Positions 22,080 to 35,938 of a stretch of 64,000 bases of DNA are shown one piece after another. The stretch covers positions 1 to 64,000 of the forward strand of contig PUQB01000189.1 of assembly GCA_003024785.1 (NCBI GenBank). Reading direction: 5' to 3'. Numbering within the stretch: the first letter of the stretch is position 1; each line of letters opens with the position of its first letter. Source of the DNA: Selaginella tamariscina. Lineage: Eukaryota; Streptophyta; Lycopodiopsida; Selaginellales; Selaginellaceae. A program made the position numbers and the translations under genes. Below the pieces are notes generated by a model. That model did no database searches and was not told the origin of the DNA. It saw only the letters and a program-made list of their open reading frames with translations.

Positions 22080-24500
22080 TCCGTATATATGTGTATGTGA
22101 ATCGACTACGACACACCACAAACATGAAAATGATGTTTACGCATTAAATATACGTTTAAAACTTTTAAGCAAACTGTTAAATATGTGTTCAGGTGGTAAA
22201 AGCATCTCAATGTTAAAAAAGTGGTTAAGAATTGAAAATGTTTCCAAACGATGCAAAATGCTCTAATTAACCCACATTTTTAATAATTAATAGTATTTTA
22301 AATAAAACTAGCACTCATATGGAATATTATTAACAATTTTTAATAATGATGAAAAACTTTAAAAATTAATTAAGAATGAAGAAAATTTACATTTATAAAT
22401 CATAATGTTCTTCAAATCGTTTATATCTATTGCACAATCATCATCGTTTCAATCTAATATATTCATTATTTCATTTAAGATCACATTCATAATTGAACAT
22501 TATTTTTTTTATTAATTTTTTTTAGGTTTATGAACGGTAATGGTTTCCTCTTTGCTTTTTAATTAATCATCCATGTTACTCTTCATCATTAATGATTCTC
22601 TTAAGGTACTCACTTGATGTTATTCTTACTTTGTTTAAGATATTTATGTATTAAAGTTTAATATATAATTAGCATTTATTTTAATATATTATCAGTATTC
22701 AAAAAATTCATTATAATAATGTATTCTTCATCGAAAAAATGTAAATTCCTTACAAAGAAACAACACATGACAAATAAAATAATATGATTATAAATTTAAA
22801 AGAATTTAGTAAAAAGGCAATCAACAAATTTTATACGATTAAATGGTGAATGTTTACTACAAAAACATTTCTCAAATTTTTAAGGTATATAATTCACTAA
22901 TGTAAAAATGTTTAAAATCTTTTATAAAATTTGACTACATTTTCTTAAATATGATAGGAGCATGACTATTTAGATTAATTAGTTTTTCTTTTACATTTTA
23001 AAATCTAACTTACAAAATAGAAAATTCTGTATAAACGAAAGGTAAAAAAAATGGAACACACAAGTGTTTCGTTATATTTAAAATGTAATACTAAAGTCAA
23101 GTCAAAAGTTAGGTTTGGTCACTTAAGAAATTAAAATTAATAAGATAATGTATATAGTTTTTTAATTGTGAATAAAATAAAAAAGTAAAAGTAAAATTGA
23201 CATAAACAATTATTTATAGTTTAAATAATTGATATATAATTATTTCAAAATGATTACCATATCATTTTAATTGGCTTTAAAAGATTAATGTGTTTTTACC
23301 TCATATATTAGTAAAGAAGTTTTTATGACTTATGGATTTTGTTTGTAAACATGTGTATTTTCTTAACATTCTTGTGAATAAGGAAAGCTTAACGATAAAA
23401 TATATAAAATATGATCCAATAAAAATGCTCAAGTGGATCCTAATAATAAAATAATTATTTAAATAATGTTGCATTCTTATTTATATAAATTTATTATGAT
23501 TTTAATAGTCATGGTGCCTTCTTATAAAGTTTTTATGAAAAGACCATTTATGTGTGCATGTGTTCTTATTTCATTTTTCTTATAACTATAGTAAAATTAT
23601 TAATAATATCCTCAACACTTTCTAATAGTAATTTTTTTTATAAAAATAATATTGTTTTATCGCTTATTTATAAAACTTATCTAGTTAACAATTAAATTAA
23701 TATTTACACAAATATAAATAAGAACATTTCACATGTAACATTTGATTATTCATTTTTGACTAAGGTGATAAATGCATTTTAAAATGTAATTTTTTATTGA
23801 TCTTTCTTCATATAGTACTTTGCACATTAGTGAAGTTCATTGAAGTATTAAATCAAATTTTTTAAAAATTATAAATTAAAATGTAACTTTTTTTTTAATA
23901 ATAAGTATTATAATTTTTACTTTTTACCTCTTATAACCTTTGACTTTACATTTGATTATATGTATGGGGAATGTAAAAAATCTTTATAATGCATTTAAGA
24001 ATTGAGAATTTAGGTCCGATTGATTTAAGTCATTAGGGCTGAAGTAGTACTTATTCATAATCAAACTTATTTCATGTCTTAAGGAATTTCAAGTAAATGA
24101 TATTTAACATGGAAATTTCATGTTAGCCCACTTACTAATTTGTTAAAGGGGTTCAATTTATAATTATAATGTTACTGTCTTTAATTTATAGTTGAAAGCG
24201 CTACGTAATGTCCCCCTAATACATTTTAAAATATTAATTCAGTATGCATGCACACTAGTTTTGTTAACCCTTCTTACCCTTTTGTGCCACCTCAACTTGC
24301 AGTATTCATGAGTGCCTAACTTGGAGCATGAGTGCTTAGCAAATAGGTCCTTTTACTTAAGTACTTCAGGATTCGTATAAGGACTCCAAGGTTGGCATTT
24401 GCGAATCGTGGGGTGAAACCCTTTACTCTAAGAAGTTATTACAATAGCCTATGTCCTACAAAACAATGTGACATGTTAGATGTTGCAAAGTATAACAACC
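22080..24500. other. AT-rich spacer, unit II
   Basis: Paralog of 5553-7925 with scattered small gaps. No gene recognised. Confidence 0.75.
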
Positions 24501-24677
24501 AATCATGACCTCTAGGATTGTATCATGGGTTCAATTGCCAGTGGTTGATGGATCTAACAAACACATGCATGTGTTTTGAAGTGGGAGGTGTTGAGCCTTG
24601 GCATCTGCCCATGGAAGTTAGGTCTCTCGGTGCACATGTGGCTAGAGATTTGACCAAAGGGCATGTTATGTAAAGTT
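24501..24677. repeat. 177-bp flipped segment, unit II
   Basis: This is the reverse complement of 7926-8103 between collinear flanks (see that entry). It begins aatcatgacc and ends atgtaaagtt. Confidence 0.8.
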
Positions 24678-24851
24678 ATACGTACTTCAATCTACAGGTG
24701 TTGCGAGTTGTGAAAACGAAGCAAGTTGTACGTGCGATTGTCTTACGACTGTCGGAGTATATAAAAACGTGGAGAAATCTGGTTTACTGGAAGAGAGAGA
24801 AACAATCCATAACATCTAATTAAACATTAATTAAATAATGTTTGTTCTGCA

Positions 24852-25732
24852 GCGTGAGTTGGAAAAGCCTCTCAGGCATTCTCCTGGTGGGATATGATCT
24901 CAAAATGAGAGGGAATATACTTTACAAACAAGGCTCCAAAGCAGAGGGTATATGGCCTAACAAAAGTTAAATAAGTAAAGTACACCTCTTATTAAACATA
25001 TTAATAAATAATAAATATAAGCATAGAATTATAAAATAAGCATATTAATAAATAATATATATAAGCATAGAATTATAAAAATAAGCATATTGATAAATAA
25101 TATAATATAAGCATAGAATTATTAAAAATAAGCATATTAATAAAATGTAACAATGGAGCAAGATGGACTCGAACCAGCTACATCCAATATTTGCTTATGG
25201 AAGTACATTGGGGCTATATGAAATCCTCGTGGGAAGACCTTACTTATGTGACTTAGTTGTAGAGTCTGTGGTTGAGTGTTTTTTCATTGAGGATTCTAAG
25301 CTCCTCTCGCTTCTTCAATTTGAACCAAACGGGAACAGTTATTCTGGCAGGTATGTTATAAAATATTTATTTATAAACATAGTTTTACAAGTTTAAATTG
25401 TACTTAATATATTATTTAATTATATAGGAGAGCACTCTTGCTGTGTCAAAGATAATACTGACCAAGAGTTTAGAATAACTGCCTATACATGAGCTGAGGT
25501 CACTCATTCAGACCTCGCGAAGTTATCGAACTACGACCTGGTAATTATTATAAATTTATTATATTAAATATAGATCAAATAATTATAAGTTATGCACAAG
25601 TTTTAAGTTTGACATAAAACAGGTGCACCTTCTGCAATAATATTTGCAAATCCATCCTGGTAACATACACATACATTTTACTTACACATCGTTAATAATA
25701 TATATACATTTTGCCTTAAGACGTATCTGACC

Positions 25733-25771
<39 letters not shown>

Positions 25772-26302
25772 TCACTCACCACCTTAGATAACTTGTATGT
25801 CAATATTGTACAGATTCTACAAGTGCTGGAGTGTACTATGGAAATATTATAAATATCGAGGCTCGTTCAAGGCTGGTTATTTGTAAGCTTGAAGAGGTTT
25901 CACACACGGCTTCTTACTTCCTCGGAGATCCAATGTTCGAAGCCGAGGAAACAGTTTTTCGGCAAACTATCAGCCCTGTTCATTTCTACGATTTATGCAA
26001 ATCACACCCACAGTGTGTTACACACACTATACACACGTATACGGGTGCATTATGTGTTAATGAATTCATAAAACAGGAGAGAGGGAGTACAGGGGCAGAT
26101 AGTGATGGTTCAGGAACATAACAGGAAATGGGAGAATATACCAGCATCCAATATGCAGAATATTCCAGTACCACGGCCTCTGAGTAGGTCACCAAGGCCG
26201 CAAGCTTCAGGTGAGTCGAGTGAGGACGAGGATGAGCACATTGTACAGATTGAGTCCCCAAGTAGTCTATTTCATAACACGTTTAATAACAACGTATCAT
26301 GA
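24852..26302 (+). pseudogene. SOS1: SOS1-like pseudogene gamma
   Basis: The first exon (24852 to about 24969) opens with RELEKPLRHS, has lost about 95 bp, then continues through the KMRGN and GSKAEGIW region. The next exon (25154-25350) lacks a proper acceptor (AG changed to AA) and has a 1-bp deletion near 25332. Exons at 25428-25540 and 25623-25659 carry the same stop and deletions as alpha. The last exons are 25814 to about 25994 (donor lost, as in alpha) and 26077-26302, ending with the ESPSSLF tail. Without the gypsy insertion found in alpha, it shows the original spacing of the exons. Confidence 0.8.
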
Positions 26303-26655
26303 TGTAAGGTGTTTTATATGGTTTTGAGGAGTTTTGTATATATTTGAACAATGGTTAATATAACAGATTAAGCATGTTCTTTAATGCAAGGTCCTGATGG
26401 ATAAGTACATACTTCTAGTTTCCAACCTTCCAAACCTCTTATGTACACTTGCATTTTATTATTTAACATAAATATAACTTACTTATAGAATAAATTAGTT
26501 AAAATATTATTTAATATAAATGTTACTTAATTCCTTAATATCTTTAAAACGTTTACAAGCAACGTATACAGATACACACACATATATTAGAATATACTCT
26601 ATTTGACGGTCACTAATCCGTAGTTGGGTATAAAATTTAAATGTTTTATTAACAC
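26303..26655. repeat. F-box upstream module remnant (left part), unit II
   Basis: Matches 14790-15072 and the start of the F-box modules. It ends at attaacac, next to the G2 LTR. No gene. Confidence 0.7.
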
Positions 26656-29600
26656 TGCCAGAGTTTGCAATATAGAAATGTGTATATTATATTAGCCCTA
26701 AAACCCTAACTTATAGATCTAGACTGAAACCAATTTGATTGTTATTAAAATCTCATTATGCTAATAATAGTATGTGTGCATATAGCCATACACATAGACT
26801 TTACATCATCCTTTCCTCTCAGAAGAATGGAAGGTGGTTAGGGTTCTCTAGTAGATGGACCTAGATCTATAGGAACATCAGGAGGAGACATTTGTGAATA
26901 TATAGGTGGCACAACTTATTCTTCACCCATTGCATAAAACGCTTCAATCGTTGCACATGTACAATCTCTGAAGGATCATGTTGAATGTTGTGTTGAACCT
27001 CATAAATTTGCAGTCCTACCTATTGCAGCACTTGATATGGTCCCTTCCACTGAAGGAGACTCTTGGCTAAACCACGTACCGTAAGTTTGAGAAAACGAAC
27101 AAGCATTAATTCATCCACCTTATACTCCACATGTGGACAATGATGAGAGTTGTAGCGTTATTGTTGTCCCACTTGTACACGACCCAAGTGTTTTGCAAAT
27201 TCGGCTCGGACCAATGGAAGAATGCTTGTCACCCAGGACCTAGCATCAGCAGCTCGTGGCAAGCGAGAAGGTAGACCCAACTTCGTCGATAACACTTGAT
27301 CATGACCATACAAGAGCTTATATGATACCAATGGAACTCTGTATTTTAGTGACATAAGCATATCAGATAGATGGTAAATAACCATCTCAATTCGTGTTGA
27401 AAGTTCACATACTTTACAATCGTTCCTTTGAAAATCATGATGAACCATTCCCCAAACCATCTGTCTAAGGATGATAAGTACTTGTGAAGGTGTGGCGTAT
27501 CCCCAACCAAGATGTCAAGACATGAAATGCCTTAGCCATAAATGCCGGACTATTATCCGAGAGAATATGCTTTGGATAAAAATGTTGAAATATGATCCGA
27601 TTAAGGAGAAACTAGCTAACAATAGAGGCAATTGCACTAGCAATAGCACCAACTTCCACCCAGCAAGTTAGGTAGTCAGAAACAATAATAACATACTTGT
27701 TACCAACAGTCAACCGCAAAAAAGGTTCCATCAAATTAAACACCACTAACTCAAATAGACGAGAAACTGCAATTAACTCCAATTGTCTTTTCGAAGTACA
27801 CAAGGGAGTATTGCGAGCTTGACACCACACACAACTACGCACATACTAAATCAGATCTCTTTGCAACTCTAACCAATAGAAAGATCTATGCAACTTCTCA
27901 ATCACACAATGATGTTCCATGTACCCACTGAGAACAAGAGAGTCATGATAAACGTGGAGGAAGTGTGAAACGAAGACTGAAGATACCACCAACAACAAAT
28001 GATCATTCCAATTAGTTCCCACAAAATAAAGACGGTCGCCCTAAAGGCGATATTGCAAATGTAAGTGCCTGAAAAGTAAGTCATTATCAAGTGATGTAGG
28101 ATTCTCAACCCATCATGAAGCCTTTGAATTCATGGCTTAACTTTTTAAACTTCCTAAACCTCATTCAAAAATGGTAAATCTAACTCTGCACCTTACGGAC
28201 ACTAAATGTCAAGCACAACAATTGTTGATGGTACTAAATCCTTGTCCAAAAAATCTACTGATGCTAAAACAATTGGCTCCTTAAAAACAAAAGAAGAGAG
28301 AGAGGGTCAAAGAGGAGCTCAAGATCAACCATGGAACTCCTTGGGCGATAAACAACCTCGAAGTCAAAATCTAAAGCTTCAAGACTGGATGAGCATTACA
28401 ACCGACCAAGTTCTTCCATTTCAATAACAAAGTGAGTGCAACATGATCACCTTCCAATAGCGTCCAAGAACCATGCAAGTAGCATGGAATTTCTTAAAAC
28501 CTCAAACCGCTGTTAGACACTCCTTTATGGTGGAGTAGTTCACCTCTACTAGCTGCAACTTATGGTTGATGCACACAATGGAATGTCGTTGATTAGGTAC
28601 ACTTATACTCTTCTTCATCAATACGCCCCTAAGACTAATGTCAGAAGCATCCATGCACAATATGAAAGGACAAGTGTAATCAGGGTAAGTGCCAAAACTA
28701 GACAAGTCATCAACAACTCTTTAATATTTACAAACGCTTACTTGCAATCCTTAGACTAGACAAAAGATGACGTTGATGACTTCAACAACGCCCGCAATAG
28801 TGTAGTACAATCTGAAAGATGATTCATAAAATAACCAAGATATTGTACCTTGCCAAGAAAGCGTTACACATCATTCACACACTTCAGCGTAGGAAACTTT
28901 AGAACTGCAATAAGTTTGTCAGGATCGACTTACAAACCTTCACGAGAAATGCGATAACCATGATAAGTGATGTCTTTGGATCCAAATACACACTTAGACC
29001 GCTTCAACTTCAAACCAACTTCCCACAATTGATTCAAAACCTTGCATACATCACCAACATGCTCCTCCCACATTTCTTCTAAGTAGACCAAAACATCATT
29101 GATGAAGTCGATAGTCACCTCTGACATATCGAAAAGAACCCTATCCATTATATGTTGAAAATTTGTTGGAGCATTGCTCAAACTGAAAGGCATCATCAAG
29201 AACTCATACAAAGCAAATGGTATTTGAAAAGCAATCTTAGGAATGACCATGTCAGCCATCTAAACTTACCAATATCTAGATGCGAGATCTACCTTGGTGA
29301 ACCAACGGATTCACCCTAGTCAATCCAAAAGATGTATAGTATGAGGAAGTGAGTAAACATTTGAAATAGTCACATCATTTAACAGGTGGTAATTAATGCA
29401 AAATCGAGTGCTCCCATCCAACTTTGTCACAATATGAAGTTCGTACACCCAAGGACTTCAAGACTTCTGGATAACACCCTTCTCCAACATCTCCTTAACA
29501 TTTTTTTGTAAGATCTTAAACTCCTTTGGTGATCGATGCCAAACAAGTACCTTGATTGACCTAGCATCCTCAATTGGAATAAGGTGACATGTTGCAATCT

Positions 29601-31449
29601 TAGCTTCGGATAACAAGTCAAAGTCGAAAAGATCAGCATACTTTTTCTTAAGTTGATTAATAGCTGTCTCATGACAATTATCTGAGGGATCCAAAAAGAA
29701 AATGGAAGAACATAAATGAAAGACGATAAGAAGTAAGGGTGAAACAAAAGTGATGAAACTATAAGTAAAAGCAAATGAACGAAGTGGAATAAAAGTAAAA
29801 AGAATAAAAGAAAGATGAGGGAGAGTCAAATAAGGGGCACACTTTTCAAAATCACACTTGGCATGATTGCAAATCAACCACTCCATACAAAGAATAAGGT
29901 AAAAAGCTTAACTTGACACCACCCGTAAAGATTGAAGCTTAAGTTCATAATCATTCACATGAACAACGATGTCAGTCTTATCCCGCAAATAAGCATGAGA
30001 TAAAGAATGAAGACTAGTTCGATTGCACGGCACAAATGAAAATTGTAACATGTATCAATAGACTACGAAATAGAAGCCAATCTCAAACCTGTATCAACCA
30101 ACAGTGAAAGGAAAACATGTTATTGAATTGAGTTTAAAATATAAGACCGGATGAATTGGTGCCGAGTGAACCCCTTGATGATATTCTCAAAAGAAAGATG
30201 AAGGGGTCACCAACTTATTCGCATAAGGACCCTCCTCTATTGGTGCGATTCTTTTTTTTTAAAAGATCCACTACATCAAGACCTCCACTACAACGGCACC
30301 AATAGGACATTGTTGTTGCCAAAGCCTCCACCCCTGAAATGGAGGACGCCAATTAGGAAAACATGAACAACGCCGATACATGTGTCCAACTCATCACACG
30401 CTCAACAACAAACTTCACATTCACATCTATGGCCCCAACCTTGTGTTGGTATACGGGTAGCAACAGCATCAACCTTCATTGGAATAGGACCATCCCAACA
30501 TGAACTGGAACTAAAGAACGTGAAGCTGTAAGCTGAAGAGGCAATGTCTCATATTGTTGTGCCAATTGCATAGCATCATCAAGAATCATTAAAGCCAATG
30601 CATGCACAAGCCCCATGAGGTCTTAATGAAGTTCTAGCCACAACATATTTAACTTGATGCGCTCCGACATGTTAGACTTTGCACGTATAAAAGGCTCCAA
30701 AAGCGAACACTAAACTGTATCACTGATTCAGATGGCTTTTGACAAATACAATGCAACTACTAAAAGGCATCATCACAATTGTCAATATGCCCAAATGCAC
30801 GTTTAAAGATCGTTAGAAGAATACTCCAATCCCCATAAGTTGCAACATTCAGACTATTGTACCATTGTAACATTATCCCTTAAAGACAAGTAGGAAACTC
30901 ACGCAAACGCTGAGCATCGTCCCATAAATGATATGTGACAACCACGGTGAAGTGATCAAACCAATGGTATACATCATCCCTAGAATTTTCGCAGAAGAAA
31001 TTTGGTTGAACTCAAGGATTCACAACATGAGCAAGAAAAGTAGTACCATGAATTGTGAGCCCCACCATCAATTGAGAATGATTGTTCAATTGCATTTGTA
31101 TGGCATTTAATAATTGCATGAGTAATTGTTCTATAGACAAAGGATTTACATGTTAGGTATTTGTAAACAAAAAAGAAAAAGAAGAAATCTACAAGAACGG
31201 AATAAATTTAAATAATAGAAAAGTTAGATCTAAGAAGATAAAGAAGATATATAAAAAAAACACAAATCTAAGCGCTTCATAAGAATAATTAGAGGTGCCC
31301 CATCCTCCACCAATGTGAAAGCTCTGTATATAGAAATGTGTATACTATATTTACTCAAAACTTTAATTTATATACAGGAGCGAATGGTCTAAATTAAAAT
31401 CAATTTGACAGTTATCAAACTCTCACCGTGCTAATTAATATATGTGCAT
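26656..31449 (-). mobile_element. Degenerate Ty3/gypsy element G2
   Basis: LTR remnants lie at 26656-26805 and about 31316-31449, with CAC/ACAC at both outer flanks as a probable target duplication. Read on the minus strand, gag remnants (about 31100-30300) are followed by an RT start (29886-29458, SPKEFKILQKNVKEML), RT core (29259-28930, FALYEFLMMPFSLSNAPTNF, then FINDVLVYLEE), RNase H (28705-28440), integrase (about 27842-27158) and a GPY/F-like end. It is full of stops. G2' (15073) is the same insertion, carried along by duplication. Confidence 0.9.
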
Positions 31450-31810
31450 CACTAAATTATTAAATTCAAAAAGTATAATCATTATTGAACGGGATCAATT
31501 AAAGCATGGTGGGTTTTATTTGAATTTAGTAGAGAATGCATAAATATAGATTAGTTTTATTAAATTGACTTAACATAATAAATTGTTATGCAAAAATAAA
31601 TTACATTTCATTAACTCAAAAGATTTAATTATTATCTTCATATGCTAATATTCTTTATTATATTAATAATTAATATTTTACTTAATTTAACGATAAGATT
31701 GGTGGGAGTGATCCACCAGTTTTCTATTAGGAAACTAGATTATTCTAATTTTATGCAAAATCTGTTTTAAAAAACTATTTATAATCGGATCTTTTTTACA
31801 AATAGAAGGT
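31450..31810. repeat. F-box upstream module remnant (right part)
   Basis: The module continues after the G2 LTR: ctaaattattaaattc, ttagtagagaatgcataaat, ccaccagttttctattagg. It stops at 31811, before the promoter and F-box. Together with 26303-26655 it forms one interrupted module. Confidence 0.7.
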
Positions 31811-33325
31811 TCCCAATTCCACTTTGAACGATAATCGTATTAAAAACGAGAAAACAAATATACAAGAATATTCTGTATGCTAAACTATATACTGTCTCCA
31901 AGATACCCAAGAATATTCAAAGAATATCCCATATACTTTGGAGTCTTGGACTTGAAAGCTCAAGCTCGCAGATACCTGGTTTTGTCATGCTTCAGACCTT
32001 TACCGATCTCTGTCAGGATACTGTTGCATGCCGGTCCACGAACTAGTCCACATACAGAACAATCCAGATGAAAACAACCCAAAGAACCTGCCCCATGTAT
32101 ATACCTTTTGGAGACCTGTATATACTGCAGAAATATACTGCACAGAGCAGCATATTCTATCAGCATCTTCCCAATAGCATATGCCAAGAATATCCCTTAA
32201 GAATATTCATCCCACTCCAAAGAATCTTCAAGATGGTGAACTAGGTAAAAGATATCACCAAGGAGGATGAGACCAACTCACACCTCACACCAAGAAAGTA
32301 CCGGCAAATGCCTAACCCACACCCACCAGCACTGTACACAACCCCAAGAAGCCCACAAGTCCGTCCTCCATGGAGCATCGAAAGGTGCCTAACCCACACC
32401 GACCAACACCCCTTCAAAACCTCTCACCACCTGTGCTACCTTGAACAACGACCCACATGAGCCAAGCCAATGGATGAGTCATCTGGCACACCACACCACA
32501 CGCAAACGTGCCACAATAGCACCAGCAAGTGTCTAACCCACACAAACTAGCACCATCAGCAGCAAAAAGAAAAGCTAAAAACAAACTGCCACGCAAACTC
32601 AATCATCCTGTGTAAACCAACTAAACTGGCAACACAACCGCTTATCCCAACCTACAAAACCCACCTTATCTTTCACTAAGTGCGTCCACCCATGTTGAAT
32701 GATACACTCACTTCTAGAACCCACAACTGGTAATCGCTCATCTGATAAACAAGTCAGAATGAGTCAATACCTATCAACGGTGCGCAACTATCAGAGGATT
32801 AAGACAACGGGAGGAGGAAGATCCAGCAGGTGCAAAAGCGGAACAGAAGGAGCCCACGCAGCAAAAAACCGAAAAGACAGGCCTTAACCACCGAAAAGAC
32901 CTGTCGAAATACTGTTTCAGAACGAAAACATATCCAAAGTCACCACACGTCCAGCCCAGGCAATGACCATACATCCCTATACCCTCAATCCCAAGCCGAA
33001 CTTCTGAAACAGCAGCATTTGGGAGAAGCCAAACTCTCCCCGCAAATGCCCAAAGGGGGAAGATGCGGTCGTCCATCAAACTAAATGTACTTCACTGTTT
33101 CCAGAGAAGAATAATCATAAACCGGCCCATGTCTAGCACCTACTAAGCCTATAGAACAACCTCAAAGCATCACAAGTACCACTAGACCACTGGAACAGCC
33201 GTTATACATCAAGCAACATGCCCCCCCGCACATGCCCGAAGGAGGGAAATGCAGCATACCAAGCCTCATTAACAGCGTACACACTTCAGGCAAATGCCCC
33301 CACAAATGTCCCAATTCCACTTTGA
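31811..33325. other. 1.5-kb GC-richer insert flanked by a 17-bp direct repeat
   Basis: The direct repeat TCCCAATTCCACTTTGA lies at 31811-31827 and 33309-33325. Between them the base composition is visibly richer in C than anywhere around it. A loose internal repeat (tgcctaacccacacc) occurs near 32308, 32388 and 32535. I see no convincing gene; the open frames are short and unlike known proteins. It could be a retroelement LTR or a solo remnant, but no TG...CA ends or coding domains show this. Confidence 0.45.
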
Positions 33326-33944
33326 TAGTGGTGTCTTAGCACTTCATGAAAACGACGTGCTTGGCCCGCAATGCGCAGGAATATAGAATTTCTTTCCTTT
33401 TCTTTTTGTTTGTTTGTTAGAATATTCATTGTGTGTGTGTGTGTGTGTGCGTGCGTATGTGTGTGTGTATGTGTATTAGAATCCTCTTTCTGCTGCATTC
33501 CATGCGTAAATTCTACTCAACGTATACTACGGAGAAGGAATGTGATGATAATGGAAGAAAGTAGCTCCAAAAAGGAACACATGCCTTCCAAGCACAACGA
33601 CCACACGTAAAAAGACATACATAAAGTTTATATATATTAGATTTATTATAATTAAGCTTATAATTAAATAAGCTAGCTTTATATAATTTAATTATATACA
33701 TATCTAACCTATCTACAATAATATATTCATTTGTAATTAATATTATACTATATTGTCATTATTCTCGTTATAGATATATAATTATATATTCATATTATAT
33801 AGAATAAAGTTGATATATATTAGATTTGTTATAATTTAGCTAAATATAATTTAATTATATACATATCTATTCTATCTATAATATATTAATAAATAATATA
33901 ATTATTAAAAATAAGCATATTAATAAAAAAATAAAATGTAACAG
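33326..33944. other. Spacer before SOS1-delta with TG microsatellite
   Basis: A TG-rich run lies at about 33431-33476. From 33495 the sequence matches 17385-17832. No gene recognised. Confidence 0.6.
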
Positions 33945-34583
33945 TGGAGCAAGATGGACTCGAACCAGCTACATCCGATATTTGCTCATGGAAGTACATT
34001 GGGGCTATATGAAATCCTCGTGGGAAGGCCTTACTTATGTGACTTAGTTGCGGAGTCTGTAGTTGAGTGCTTTTTCATTGAGGCTTCTAAACTCCTCTTG
34101 GTTATTCAATCTGAACCAAACGTGGAACAAGTTTTCTGGCAGGTATGTTATAAAATATTTATTTATAAACATAGTTTAAAATGTACTTAATATATTTTAC
34201 TAATAAATATTTTATTTAATTATATAGGAGAGCTCTCTTGCTGTGTCAAAGGTAATACTGGCCAAGAGTTTCGAATCACTGCCTATACATGAGCTGAGGA
34301 CACTCATTCAGACCTCGAGTACGACTGTTTCCTGTTTACGTGGTGAAGTTATTGAACTCCGACTTGGTAATTAAATTATATTAAATATAGATCAAATAAA
34401 TTATAAGTTATGCACAAGTTTTAAGTTTGACATTCTGTTTAAAACAGGTGAAACTAACTTGTTGCTTGAAGGCTTTGTGAAAACGGGAACAGCAGTGAAA
34501 TTATTGCAGCACCTTCTGCAATAATATTTGCAAATCCACATCCTGGTAACATACACATACATTTTGCCTTAAGACGTATCTGA

Positions 34584-34620
<37 letters not shown>

Positions 34621-35164
34621 AGAGAGATCACTCACCACCTTAGATAACTTGTATGTCAATATTGTACAGATTCTACAAGTGCTGGTACTATGGAAATATT
34701 ATAAATATCGAGGCTCGTTCAAGGCTGGTTATTTTAAGCTTGAAGAGGTTTCACACACGGCTTCTTCCATGTCCTTACTTCCTCGGAAATCCAGTGTTCG
34801 AAGCCGAGGAAACAGTTTTATCAGCAAACTATCATCCCTGTTCATTTCTACGATTCCCGAAAGGTATGCAAATAATACAGATATAATCACGTATACACAC
34901 ACACATACACACGTATACGTGTATATATTAAACGAATTCATAAAACAGGAGAGAGGGAGTACAAGGCAGATAGTTCAGGAACATAACAGGAGAATGGGAA
35001 CCAGAGTTGGATCTTTGCAGAATATACCAGCATCCAGTATGCCAGTACCACGGCCTCTGAGTAGGCTACCAGGGCCGCAAGCTTCAGGTGAACGAGGATG
35101 AGCACATTGTACAGATTGAGTCCCCGAGTAGTCTATTTCATAACACGTTTAATAACAACATATG
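33945..35164 (+). pseudogene. SOS1: SOS1-like pseudogene delta, C-terminal exons
   Basis: Exons: 33945-34142, 34228-34366, 34448-34545, 34670-34863 and 34949-35164. Exon 2 is intact only here (LPIHELRTLIQTSS, then SCLRGEVIEL) and matches the SOS1 region between the nucleotide-binding domain and the LLLEGFVK motif. Exon 3 has lost one G (acgggaac), which shifts the frame. Exon 4 has small deletions. The tail exon has lost the segment joining SGE to DEDEH. It shares features with beta rather than with alpha and gamma. Beta exon 3 and delta exon 2 together show what the parent gene looked like. Confidence 0.8.
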
Positions 35165-35905
35165 AGTTTTGTATATATTTTAACAATGGTTAATATAACA
35201 GATTAAGCATGTTCTTTAATGGATGAATAATGATATACTTCTATACAGTTTCCGACCTTCTAAACCTTTTATGTACACTTGCATGTTATTATTTAGCATA
35301 AATATAACTTAATAAATTAGTTAAAATATTATTTAATATAAATATTACTTAGTTTCTTAATGTCTACACGCATATGAAATTCACTTTAGAATATGCTCTT
35401 TTTGACAGTCACAATTAAACTTAACAAAACATAAGCTACATAAAACAAAACATAAGTTTTATTACAAAACCAGTAAGTTCCCATCCTTGGATATAAAATT
35501 TAAATTTTTTATTAACACCAAATGATTAAATTAAAAAGTATAATCGTTATTGAATGGGATGCATGGGGGTTTTTAATTTATTTTAGTAGAGAATGCATAA
35601 ATATAGATTAATTTTATTAAATTGACTTAACATAATAAATTGTTGTGGAAAAATAAATTATATTTATTACATTAACTCAATATTTATTATCTTAATATCC
35701 GGTAAAAAATGTTTGCTAATATTCTTTATTTAGTGATAAGATTGGTGGAGTGCCACACCAGTTTTCTATCAGGAAACTAGATTATTTTGTTTATTTATAA
35801 TCGGATCTTTTTAAGTTTTTAAATGTACATAGTAAGGGTTTGTTTGGTTCGTGACATGCAGTTTGACCTGGGGTCACATTAGGGTTAACCGGAAAAAGGT
35901 TACGG
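35165..35905. repeat. F-box3 upstream module
   Basis: Single-copy module as at 19001-19720, with deletions. The ACGT box is reduced to acatgcag near 35854. A TATA box (tatataag) lies at about 35910. No gene. Confidence 0.7.
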
Positions 35906-35938
35906 ACAGTATATAAGTAGGGTTTACGTAGGAACAGA

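Noticed and set aside
32774-33084. Open frames of 84-101 residues on both strands in the GC-richer island
   Set aside because: They overlap each other, show no domain or codon pattern and are expected by chance in GC-richer sequence.
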